The notes under the pieces: generated by a model
Told to the model about the DNA's origin: nothing
Databases searched by the model: none
The model's input: the letters and a program-made list of their open reading frames with translations, nothing else
In this document: positions 23,474 to 34,304 of the stretch, in pieces
How positions within the stretch are numbered: position 1 is the first letter of the stretch
Layout of the letters: each line of letters starts with the position of its first letter
Position numbers and translations under genes: made by a program
Origin: Daphnia pulex
Lineage: Eukaryota; Arthropoda; Branchiopoda; Diplostraca; Daphniidae
Direction of reading: 5' to 3'
Length of the DNA: 64,000 bases
Assembly (NCBI RefSeq): GCF_021134715.1
Contig: NC_060026.1
Location: forward strand, 992,001-1,056,000

Positions 23474-24098
23474 GCAGGAACATTTTTTCCAATAACTATT
23501 TTAAAATAAATTTAGCAAATAATAAGTTGTAAAGTAAACGTAAACTCGTAAACAAAACCTTGCGGTTAATGTTTGGTCAATGGGAGTTTGGGATGAAGAA
23601 GTTTTGATGTGTTTCTTTCTGTAAAGCAAGATTTGCATAGATTAAGGTGAAATGTAGTTCATGAATAATTTTACGACAAGAAGCTGCAAAATGATACTAC
23701 AACACACTTTGACATGAGTATCTGAAATTCCAGTGAACCAGTCAGTTCACCAGTTACAGCTTTCTAGTCCTGGCAAACAGCCAGAAAACAATGTAAGAAG
23801 AAACATCAACAATTAATCATTTCAGGAGATCACAACAGGTATGGTTTAAGTCAATATAACCACTCCCTACAACTAACCACACATGTTATTGAAATAGATC
23901 TGTCATCTGTGCATTACACAGGGTCGCACAGGGTAATCAAGATTTGGCAGTCAGCATTCTCAGTACTCTTCAAGACAAAATGAAATCCTTGAAGATGTCT
24001 TCTGTTGTCACTTTGTCCTACATCGTCCCAGAAGAACTGCTACTTTGCATCATCACAATTCAAAACATTCCAGCCACAGAGTTCCAGCACTCCTTTTA
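23474..24098. other. Spacer of the long inverted repeat
   Basis: A unique stretch of about 625 bp between the arms. It has no recognisable gene; an open frame at 23944-24147 runs into the right arm and has no motif. A transcript through both arms would fold with this stretch as the loop. Confidence 0.6.
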
Positions 24099-27000
24099 CG
24101 TTCCGTCCAGACGTCTGAATGCTAAGGAATATGTCGGATATCACTAGGTGGCTAAAATTATGTCTGCTAGATGGCGCGAGTGTCTTCGTTACTCAAAACG
24201 AAATTCCGCCATTTTATAACATTGATTGACTGATTGACACTGATTGAAAACGTATCGTTGGATAGGATACTTAATACGCCGTACTTTTCTTTCTTGAAAG
24301 TTTTATTCGTAAAAATGGTAATTTCTCTTTGGATTCTTGGATGTGAGTTGTGACTGTGTTAATTATTGTTGTGTGAATTTAGGTATTTATCTGGTAACAG
24401 CCTATAATTTCTACATGGCAAAATCGTGTGGCCTGAGCAGCTGAACATTTTGCCAAAATGTCGTCTCTTTTTTCCTGTACCAGCTCCACGTTTGTCAGAA
24501 ACACTTCAGAACAATTCGGGTAAATATAATGTTCAACTTTCTAACTGTGAGACCGTGTGAGACTAGAGATTTAGTTAGTGCCTATCTCTTCAACCTATTT
24601 CAGTTGTGGAAATTGAACCTTGGCAAAGCTTACCAACTGTACATTCCTTTGCAACATTTATTCTGAAGGATTTTGTAGTTTAACTTAACTTTGATCATTT
24701 TTGTTTTGTCATTTGAGAAATCGTGGTTGATACTAGTAATCGAGTTTTTTTTTAAAATAGGATTAACACCCTGGTGGAGTTTGAGCTTCTTTGTTGCTGC
24801 CCAACTTTCACATGGATTTGACGCAGCCAGCTGAGGGCTTTAATTCTTGTAAATAACACAGTGACATTTATTCGTCTTTTCATTGACAGCAATTCTATTG
24901 ATGCTGAACATTAATTCATTTCATTTTGGTTATAGGTTTAGCGTTTATGTTCGCGCAGTTGCTTTCCGATGTGGCACGTTGCTGCAGCCTATACTGGTGA
25001 AAGATCTTTCTACATCAAGTTCAATTGGCCGTTCCTTGGTGCTGGTGTCGTGTTACCGAAGTTGCATCATTATTTTGTTAAATTGTCATCGTTACTATGC
25101 AGTTTACCGTTTATAAGTTAAAAAAATGGGTTGTTTATGTCAATCAAATAATAAACATGTTTGCGGGGTTGGGAAAGGGAAGTGGGGGGGGGTATCTTTC
25201 AAGTTTTGGATAAAAAATCAGTTATTAATCTATAACCCCACAATCATATCCCAACCAACTAGTCTCCAAACCCCACAAACTTATACCTTCCAATTCTTCA
25301 AACCCTACTAACATACACCTACCATCCTCTAAATTTATACCCTAAACCCCATAGACCAATGTTAAACCTAAACAATGTAATATCTGTAATAAATAAACAT
25401 ATGATTTGAAGTTTTGAAACCAATTTTATTTTATTTTTGAAATGTCGAAAAAATTCAATTAACAGAGCGTCTGGTTCAAGACGTATTTCTTCTGTACGAG
25501 TTAAACGCAACCCGCCACCACCGCTGCGGCAATGAGACAAAAAGCAATGGTTTAGATAGCAAGTAATAAACCATGGCTTTTTCTTTCATTGGGTAGTGGG
25601 TTGCTTTGTTTAACTCGCACATGCTGTTATAGGACATGTCTACGGCCCCCAGAGATATTTATCTGGACCGAGAAGAAGAGAGAAGTACGAGGCAAGTTTT
25701 TCCGGGGAGATGTAGTCATACTAGGCTTCCGGGTTATACTCATGACCCTCCAAAAGTTTTCATCGGATCATGAGCCTTCCAAGTCCCCGTTCGACCAGAG
25801 CCCTCCCCTCCTCCTGGGTTCACAGCGGGTGAGTGACCACCGGCGGGCGTTGGTTAGTGGTTAGTTAGGGAAACGGGGCCACAGAAAAGAAGGGAGCCCA
25901 GATATGCACTTGTAATTTGATCTAACTAAACAATTGATCTGTCTTCAATTACAGTATTCTCTCGTCGGTTGTCACCAATGGATGAAGTCCATGATCAGTA
26001 GCGAAGGATTACCCTGTAAGCAGAATGAACATTTGTTTGGATGCCAATAATATTCAAGCAAGATTGTATCGGCAGAAAGTAATACCTCAAATCAGGAGGG
26101 CCTGTGTAAAGAAGTCAACAAGGAGGATTCAAGGTAGCAGCCAACAGGTCAGCAAACAACAGACCTTGTTGACTTTTCTTGAAATGACAGGACTTTTCAT
26201 AAAATCTGCCATGCAAATTTAGAAACCAGCAGTTTAGAACCTGTAAATAAAAAAATAAAGAAAAACAAGTCACCTTGTTTATAATTTGTGTTGACTTCTA
26301 TGATGTAAAAGAATAATTAAACAGTTATCAGTATACACTTGAAATTGTCTCTGAAACATAAGACGGATTGGAGATCAATACTTTAAATACATATTAGACT
26401 GCAACATAGAAAGTTCAGTGACAACATGACAAGTGAACTTACACATGAAACCATCAATCAGTTATCCAAGGTTCTCTAGAAGATGGAATGAGCGATTGAT
26501 CCATGCTGGGGTAGGTAATCTTGCAAGTCCAATACAAACAGCGGACAATTATGATGAATCCTAATAAAAGATGAGAAGAACACATGTTTCAGCAATACTG
26601 TAATAAAGCTAGTGTTGGTTGTTACCTGTATCATTTCAATGGCACATTCAGTAAAATATACAATGATTTTGAACAAAATAGTTGACAGTAGGCTGCACTA
26701 CTCCTAGACGTTTCCTCCTGTAAGTGGATGAGAAACATTAAGGTTATCCAACATATACACGGAAAAGAACAAATCACCGACAAGTTACACACGAAATCAC
26801 TTGAATTTACCTATGAATTCATTGGTTATTTTCGAAGAAAAGATAGCTTAACTTTTGACAGCAAACCGCCATAAGCCCATAACTGACACAATCAACAGTT
26901 CAACACGCCATCTATTTGACACGTCTCAAAACTCAGTATATGAAAGACTCGTCTTAAGAAGATAATGACATAATGTCAGCTACCTGCGTTAGCAAGGGAC

Positions 27001-27905
27001 CCAAATCAAGATAGCGAATATGACCTACACCTACTTAAGTTTAAAAAAAAAAAGAATTTACTTAATTTAAAAATACAAATAGCCTTTTCAGTAAGATTTA
27101 GTAGGGAGATGTCATTTGCTTGTTCATTCAACATAATTTACCCTTTCAAAACATGAATTTTGAAGAAAAGAAAACATGTCATAAAATCAAAAGCAATAAG
27201 TTGAAGGATTTGACAAGCAAAATTAGAAATTTTTTTCGCACAAACCCCTCCCCAATGATGAAAATCTGAATCTGAAATCAAGAATGGCCCTATCCTTAAT
27301 ATAAAAATGTGCGTGGTTCCCTCATCAGAAAAGTTTCTATGTTAAAAAATTAACGAAAAAAAAAATCTCCGAGTAAATATAAACCTGTTAATGAATGGCG
27401 CCCGGACGTCACTTTTGAGCTTAAACTTGTCAACTGAGCTGCACAGCCAAAAGCCTTGCGTAAATAAAAGGCAAAACTCAAAGTCATTATAGCACCCCCG
27501 CCTTCGGTCGGCAGATTGCATCACCGCAATGATTAGCGCTTTTTTACCACCATCAGTCTACGTCGTAAGATTGCTCTGACAGCACATATTTCCTGCAGTA
27601 CGTTTCTCGACAACGGTAAAGGTTTGTGTAAAAGTTTCCTTTCTGCCACGGCATTCAGCAGCGGTCAGCCATCACAAAAAAAAATTAATTGACCATCAAA
27701 CGAAAGTAAACTATTTTTCTTTAATTCCTCACCTCAAGATTTAATCCCGACGGATCAAATCCTTTCCATATTATTACCGACCCTGAGTGCTGAGCTGTAA
27801 CAACTTTTTGTTTGTAGAAAAAAATTGTGAATTCCCTCGCCCAAAGGTTCTCATCCAGCTCATCCAGCTCATCGACGTCAAGAAGTTCAGGAGGCGAATG
27901 GACAA
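24099..27905. repeat. Long inverted repeat, right arm
   Basis: Reverse complement of 19655-23473. The inner boundary is at CGTTCCGTCCAGACGTCTG. The outer boundary lies inside the copied 5' end of the papain-fold gene, after GGCGAATGGAC near 27905. Divergence between arms is concentrated in the outer 600 bp (27280-27905). Confidence 0.92.
27829..27905 (+). pseudogene. Papain-fold gene, N-terminal fragment in the right arm
   Basis: Plus-strand copy of the first 24 or so codons of the gene at 18978-19727 (CTCGCCCAAAGGTTCTC, CATCGACGTCAAGAAGTTCAGG). The start codon ATG has become GTG and a 12-base stretch (CATCCAGCT-type) is duplicated. The rest of the gene is missing, so it is a relic carried by the inverted repeat. 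Confidence 0.75.
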
Positions 27906-28680
27906 GAATTTGTGATGCGCATGGTGCTAATGATAAAGCAAAATGCCAAAGTCACGATCCACAACGCCTGCCTTATAAATACTGAATCCACTTAACTTTA
28001 CAACAATAAAAGAATTAAAAACAGTGGATATAACGTCAACCTGCGAAAAAAACACTAACAAATTACAATTTAAAAATAATTTGGGGTTTCAAAAGCTCGC
28101 CATTCCAGCTATGGAGTAGTACTGTACCAGCCGTCCAGCTCTACTAAAATCGACTAAAATATAAATCGTAACCTAGCCGCAAACAGGAAAATACGTTCAA
28201 TACTTCGTTTGTTTTTCTTCTCCATAGGCGTCGGCAGCGGTACGCAGCGTGATTACTCAGGCGATAAATGCACCACTAGGTGACGCCCTCGTGAAGATAT
28301 TGACGTTCATATAAATACAAACAAGGACGGTGGACAGAAAGTGAAAGGAAGAATGGAAGGTAAAAGAAGATGTCGTACCTTGTAGCACCTTGATAAGAAA
28401 ATTCCCCTCGACATCACTTGATGCTCCAGACCAATCAAGGGAGGAATTAACCTATAAAATAAAAAAAAAATTTAGCAATTAAAAATCGAAAGTAAAGAAC
28501 AGGTTGATCAAATGGATTTCAAAGGGTAGTAAGAATTTCACAAGTTAACCAGTATAAAAGTGGCAGGTGTGCTGAATGGTTTTCTTTCCAACTTAACGTC
28601 TTTATCTATTACGTATCAAGTCTATTATCTGATTGTTACGATACCGAAAACCTGAGCAAGAAGATGCGGCGGCAGAGCCG
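27906..28680. other. No gene recognised
   Basis: Intergenic sequence between the inverted repeat and the repeat-protein genes. Runs of A near 28460; no supported frame. Confidence 0.4.
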
Positions 28681-29302
28681 GAAGAGGCGCTCATGATGGT
28701 TGAAAGCAGTGCTGACATCAATAAGAAGCTGTGCGGTAGGTTTTTACTTTCAAGGGTATTTACCTAAGTGCCTTGAGCGACTCGTCCTACTTTATGGCCA
28801 GTGGGCCAGTCTATTAGTGGACTAAATAAAAAGTTCGTTACATATAATCATTGTCGATAAGAAGCAAATTTAATTTGAAAGAACTTAAATTTAAAGTTTA
28901 CTAGCTCACGCAAGATAAAATTTAAAAATCGATGCTTGAATTAGACCCCCTCACCTGACGCAATCTTCCTCTGCTCATCGCCAAATTGAGTTCAGTTGGC
29001 AACATCAATCGAATCTGAACGTTGATTAACATGAGATGGGTGTAACCGTTACACCCTTGATTCATGGTCACTTGGCACTTCCACCTCCAGTAAACACGTA
29101 TGATATCGCATCAGGGGAAATCCCTAATTAAATCAAAGACGTTGATGATGAAGAGGTGGGGTCCTACATCTCCATTAAGGCGATGGGCAAGGTCTTAGTC
29201 CCCTCATTAGGCAAACAATATTGACGCCCATTACAGTATAAATAAGCAAGTAAAATCCAACATAACCAACACAAAACCCACAACCCCCAACTAAGAATCA
29301 AA
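28681..29302 (+). promoter_or_regulatory. Promoter of the Cys/Pro repeat protein, duplicated at 39440-40048
   Basis: The region is shared with the upstream of the carbonic anhydrase fusion gene. Conserved blocks are TAGGTTTTTACTTTCAAGGG (28737; 39460), ATGAGATGGGTGTAACCGTTAC (29031; 39779), GGGGAAATCCCTAATTAAAT (29114; 39850) and GGTGGGGTCCTACATCTCCA (29155; 39890). A TATA box (TATAAATA) lies at 29237-29244, about 66 bases before the start codon. GGGGAAATCCC is a perfect Rel/NF-kB-type site. Confidence 0.7.
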
Positions 29303-30356
29303 ATGGCGAGAACAAGTGCGCTGTGCCAGGTAAGCTAATTGTTATCTTTTCAATTTGTCTGCAGTCTGTAGAATAATAGAGCCTAAATTTCAAGTGTATT
29401 TACTCAATTAATTTGTTTACCTGTCGCAGCTATTGCTCGTGTCGTGCTGCATAAGTCTAGTGGTCGTCAACGCCATGCCGATGCCATCAAGTGACGACAG
29501 CAGCGAAAGCTCCAAAGAACGAAACCTAGAAAGTTCCATGGAAGCCGGAGGATGTCCAACTGGAGGATGTCAACCCGTAGGATGTCCAACTGGAGGATGT
29601 CAACCCGTAGGATGTCCAACTGGAGGGTGCCAACCCACAGGATGTCCAACTGGAGGATGCGGCCAACCCACAGGATGTCCGACCGGAGGATGCCCAGGAA
29701 ATGAGGAACGAAACCTAGAGATCGAGACTTCCCAGGAAGCCGTACAAGTGGAAGAGAGAGTCAGTGTATCTGTAGAAGAAATTGAAATTGAATTGGAATC
29801 TGAAGATCCAGCAACCGGCTGTATCGATGCATCATGTAGAAATCAAGGCGCCGCCAGAAGACCTGTACCTTGCACAGGTCCAACCTGCAACCCCGTCGCT
29901 CCACGAGTCCCAGCACCTTGCACAGGTCCAACCTGTACACCCGTCGCTCCAAGAAGACCTGCACCTTGCACAGGTCCAACCTGTACACCCGTTGCTCCAC
30001 GAGTCCCAGCACCTTGCACAGGTCCAACCTGTACACCCGTCGCTCCACGAGTCCCAGCACCTTGCACAGGTCCAACCTGTACACCCGTCGCTCCACGAGT
30101 CCCAGCACCTTGCACAGGTCCATCTTGCACACCCGTCGCCCCACCATCACCGGCACCTTGCACAAGTCCATCCTGCACCGAAGCACCTGTTGTCGCAAAA
30201 CCCCCAAGGAGAAGAACTACGGCCCCACCAGTCGCTCCGGCTGAGCCAGCTGCACCTTGTCCAACTTGCAAAACCACCACCACTACCACCACAACAACTT
30301 GCACAACAAACTGCGCCCCAACCACTTGTACAACCCCAGGCTGTGCAACTGCCTGA
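29303..30356 (+). CDS. Secreted Cys/Pro/Thr-rich repeat protein
   Basis: Two exons, 29303..29329 and 29430..30356, 317 residues. Exon 1 (MARTSALCQ) and the start of exon 2 form a signal peptide ending near VVVNA. A short acidic Ser-rich stretch is followed by a ten-residue repeat (GCPTGGCQPV-type, from about 29550). An acidic, Glu-rich spacer comes next, then about seven copies of a 16-residue repeat around PCTGPTCTPVAP. The tail is Thr-rich with Cys pairs. The spacing of Cys (C-x4-C) is regular. No enzyme domain follows, unlike its paralogue at 40049-42651, which has the same signal peptide and promoter. Likely an extracellular structural or matrix protein cross-linked through Cys; the exact role is unknown. 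Confidence 0.8.
29550..29695 (+). repeat. 30-bp coding minisatellite
   Basis: Near-perfect direct copies of GGATGTCCAACTGGAGGATG plus ten more bases encode GCPTGGCQPV. Three full copies are followed by degenerate ones. Identity is also high at third codon positions, which points to recent unequal exchange. Confidence 0.8.
29862..30170 (+). repeat. 48-bp coding minisatellite
   Basis: About six to seven units with the core CCTTGCACAGGTCCAACCTG encode the 16-residue PCTGPTCTPVAP-type repeat. Outer units are more diverged than inner ones. Confidence 0.8.
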
Positions 30357-31878
30357 ACGGCCGGTGCAACCGGAGATTGAAGATCGAGCGAGAGCGGGTA
30401 TGGGATACAATAGCTGCACACTTACAATTCTGTAGCTGATAGATATAACAAAATGGGAAGGCTAATACAATACACAGGAACAAACTAAAAAGTTCTTTAA
30501 GTTGTTTTTTTTTTTTTTCCGATTCGCCACACATTTCAGAAAAAAACCTGACACACTTTAACTCGCGGCAATAATAATCAGGGCCTCTTGCTGTCGAATA
30601 CTGTTTGATAAAAAGGTTCTCGACTTATTAGTCACTTCCGAATCTCCCATGCCCTCCCCCTCCTAATCTCACTCTATTCCGCAAAAGCAACAACTCCGTA
30701 TTTCCAGACTGTAAACTAAAAACAATTCCACTGACACTTAACACGCTCTGATCTTAAAGGTGTCCCATAAATATAAAAAAAAGGTCTTTATCATAATGAA
30801 GATCAAAGAGATTAACAGTTTGGGGCTTACCTGATCGATTGTGTAATATGTAGCACGTGCGGAGGCCATGAAACTCAATTGACGTGTGATGTCTACTGCG
30901 CTAATAGACCTGTGTTAGGAATGAGCGAACCTTGGGATGAAGGAAAACGATCTAGTAAAGAGAAAATTGCATGTGTAAGAAATTTAACTTAAATGGTGTT
31001 GAGATTCTATATAGCAAAAAACTGTTAAATCAACTGCTGATTTTAGTTTTTTTTAGCAAAAGCTTTGAAATGTTGATATAAATGGACTAACCTTTGCAAA
31101 TGAGTCTTTATGGATGAGATTTGGGGAGAAGTTGAAGGAAATACTTAATGAATAAAAACCTGCGAGTCCAAATAAATTTCTTTGTTCATCAGTTTGTCTC
31201 CAGTTCCTAGATCATTTTCTTGGTCTATTGAGTTCAGTTCACCACTCTTTACCTGAAATCTGCAGGAAATAAAAATATAATTAGATACAAGATAACTCAA
31301 CAACTTTTTTCTCTAAATATAATTTAAATCAAACCTATCATACTTTTAAATTGGCATTTCAAATTGATAACAACAAATTGTTATGTGTGTCAGTGTGTGT
31401 ACCTCTCAAGACAACTTCACTTTTCTATCAAATATGCCATCTAGGCCTACACTCACATTTGCTGAAATGCTCGCCACCTAGAAATTGGAAAATGTAAAAA
31501 ATTGTATAAAAAAAGTGGATTTTACAGGTCAGGCCATTGACAATAATTGATGCTTGATAATAGCATGAATATTCAAGGTCTAAAAGAACTTTTAACTGGG
31601 AATTACAGACCCTTACCATGGGCTTGCCCTTACTTTGACCATGCTTTATTAGACAATGAAATCTGATTTCAATTTGTATGGCAATACCATTTCTTTATGA
31701 CGTTTTAACAACTTCGATGAAAATGAACTTAAATCATTTCATCAATTTATCACAAACCACATGGTACTAAAAGTAACAGAAATTGTTACTGACTTAATTT
31801 ATGTCCATTGTTTATTAGTCCTTTGTCTCTTCCTTACATCATAACACATACATTCTAGACTAGAGTTGGAGCATCAGC
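30357..31878. other. No gene recognised
   Basis: AT-rich intergenic DNA downstream of the repeat-protein gene. No carbonic anhydrase remnant is visible after its stop codon, although the paralogue has one. Short open frames carry no recognisable motif. Confidence 0.4.
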
Positions 31879-31886
31879 ATGACTGA

Positions 31887-32991
31887 CAGTGCTGCCACTT
31901 CTGAAATAGCAAAGTCGTGCAGGGTTGCCTAAAAAGTCCCGAAAATCCGTTTTTTTTTTTTGAAAAATCCTGCACTTTATCTTGCACGATTTTCTTCAAA
32001 ATCCCGCAAAAATCTTGCAAAAAAAAAAAAACCCGCATAAATCCGACACGATCCAACATAATTTCCTAGTTATCCTAGTATATTTGAAGTCTTTTCTTGT
32101 CAGACAGGTAAAACATTATTTTGATACTGTTGACCGACAGTTAAAAGCTACACGGAAGCTCGGTAGGATGCTTATTTTAGCCCTATTTCAGCACTTTAAG
32201 ATTACTTAACACGTTACGCTTTTTGGTAAGAATTATAAACAAACTGAAAAGCAAAATTTCATGCTTCTTCGAAGTGTAACATGCTTACAAAAAAATAAGT
32301 ATGTTTATAAAAATGAAATTAAGTATGTTTACAGAACAAGTACTTTTAGCAACACACTTATCATAGATTTAACGTACTTAAAGTTTTAAAAAGTATGTTA
32401 ATGCTTCTTAAGTATGTTAAATAAAAAAGAACAAGTCCTTTAAGCAACACAATTATCATAAACTTAACGTATTTACTTTATTTATAAACGTACTACCCAA
32501 TGTTTTCTCTGCTGCAACGAAAAAATGACAGTCCATTTCATTAACCATTAATATAACTAATACATACAATTTGTAATTGTTGATAAAGTCCCTGTAGCTG
32601 ATTGGTTAGCAAGCTGGATCAGCACTCCAATGGTAGATGGTTCAAACCTCAACAAAGTCGGAACTTTTTTTCAATAAAACTCTCAAATTCAAACAGTCAA
32701 ACCACTCAAACGAGAGGACTAGACGTCCACAGATCAGAAACTCAGAGTCAGGCTCAGAGCGGCTTAGGCTCAGAGCACCAGACAACAGCGCCACAGTGGT
32801 CTCAGTTGTTGTCTACTGCAAATTTCAATTGATTACTACAATTATCACCAGATATTCAAAAAATCCCCAAAAATTACCGGAAATCCGACAAAAAATTCGA
32901 AAATCCTGCAAAATCTTACGTCCTGCAAATGTCATGCAAGCACTTCGAAAATCCTACAAAAACTGACAAATCCGACATAGTGGCAGCACTG
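31887..32991. mobile_element. Non-autonomous hAT-type DNA transposon
   Basis: The terminal inverted repeats are CAGTGCTGCCACT at 31887 and AGTGGCAGCACTG ending at 32991. They are flanked by a perfect 8-bp target duplication, ATGACTGA, at 31879-31886 and 32992-32999. An 8-bp duplication and a CAGTG(C/G) terminus are typical of hAT elements. There is no transposase. Sub-terminal sequence on both sides is rich in AAAATCC(T/C)GCAAAA-type motifs in opposite orientation. A tRNA-like segment lies inside. Confidence 0.85.
32588..32652 (+). repeat. tRNA-like segment (possible SINE head)
   Basis: GTAGCTGATTGGTTAGCAAG resembles an A box and GGTTCAAACCTC, some 45 bases further on, resembles a B box. Pairing of a full cloverleaf is not convincing. 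It is probably a tRNA-derived SINE head nested in the hAT element. Confidence 0.4.
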
Positions 32992-32999
32992 ATGACTGA

Positions 33000-34304
33000 A
33001 CTACTCACCTAGCCCTAGCGGGCAATATTACCGATGATTTTTCGGCCATGCAATTTTTTAACGGAGGTATATTTGAAAAAAAAAAAAAAAAAAACATTCA
33101 AAAAATAACTGTATCATCAACTTTTCTTTTACTTAGAATTAATCGTTAACAAGAAATTTCTATTTTACTTGGAAAAGGACGCTGGTGCCATCTACCAACT
33201 AAACATCTTAAGCTCTTGATAACCACAGAAACGTACGCGTCATTTTTTCGCCACTCAGTTCAAATTCAAATTATTAACGAAATTATTAACGAATAAAAGA
33301 CTTTTATGTCGTTCATTAGAAGATCCATCAAATAATAAAAATACACTTTCTCGGCAGCTTTAACGCTATTCTGAAGTATTCAAATGCGGGACAAAACAAG
33401 AAAGGTAAAAAGTAAAAACTGGAAGCGGACTTGACACTTTGCCATTCCTGGAATTTTTAGTTGACAATTGTGTCATATCAACTGCTAATTGCGATAAATC
33501 ATTTTCATATCTCTTTCATTTTATAGTGTTCTTAATTCTCAGTTTAAAAAATTATACATCAAATGAAAAAAAAAATCATTTCATAGTTTATGCAAATTAT
33601 GATGATTCCTTCCGTTCACGCTCCACGGTTACTATCATTCGATGCTTTACAGAATAAATCTCTAATCAAGGAAAAATAAAAAAAAACCAATTAGTAAGGT
33701 GGATTTGAACGGAGTTATCTTTGACACAATTTTTACCTGGAAGTGTTCGAAGGACGAACGACTCCAGCCTGAGTAGAAGTTGATATCTAAAAGGAATTCA
33801 ATGATGGCGAACGACTTGGGTCTACAGAGTTCCCCGAGAGAATGAGCTTGAGAAAAAGGCATAATTACATCAACTAGTAAACACAACAGTTTCCTTTTCT
33901 AATTCATTTAGGGGCTGAAAGACGCACACATTTCGATAGGCATCACTCCAATTGTTGACTTTCTTCTTGGTTGAACCGGTTTAATAACTGCCGTTGTAGT
34001 CGAGATGCTAGCAGCTTTACACATATATCCATCTGTCCTTTTCATTGTTAATGAAAATTTAAGCGGTTACAATACACTCGGAAACATTGACGTTGTCCAA
34101 TCTGATGAGCAATGCGATCGCGTTGTTTTCTCTGGCAAATCTTTCCTATGTTGAGCTGCTGTTATCTGCTATACCACGAAAAAAAAAAGTTAAGAATAGA
34201 CAATGTTATTACAAGTAAATCATTCCCTTGAGGATTGATTGGGTTCCGGCGACGAGGGACGATAAAAATAGCAGGAAAATACGGAATAAAAGATCTTAGT
34301 GTCG
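33000..34304. other. No gene recognised
   Basis: AT-rich with A-runs (33078-33094). Open frames at 33439-33657 and 33662-33886 lack motifs. The right end is the 3' flank of the FEM-1-like gene. Confidence 0.4.

Noticed and set aside
25589-25864. 91-codon frame in the GC-rich block of both arms.
   Set aside because: No domain, no clear start context, and the same arm-identity problem. Left as a possible RNA or relic instead.
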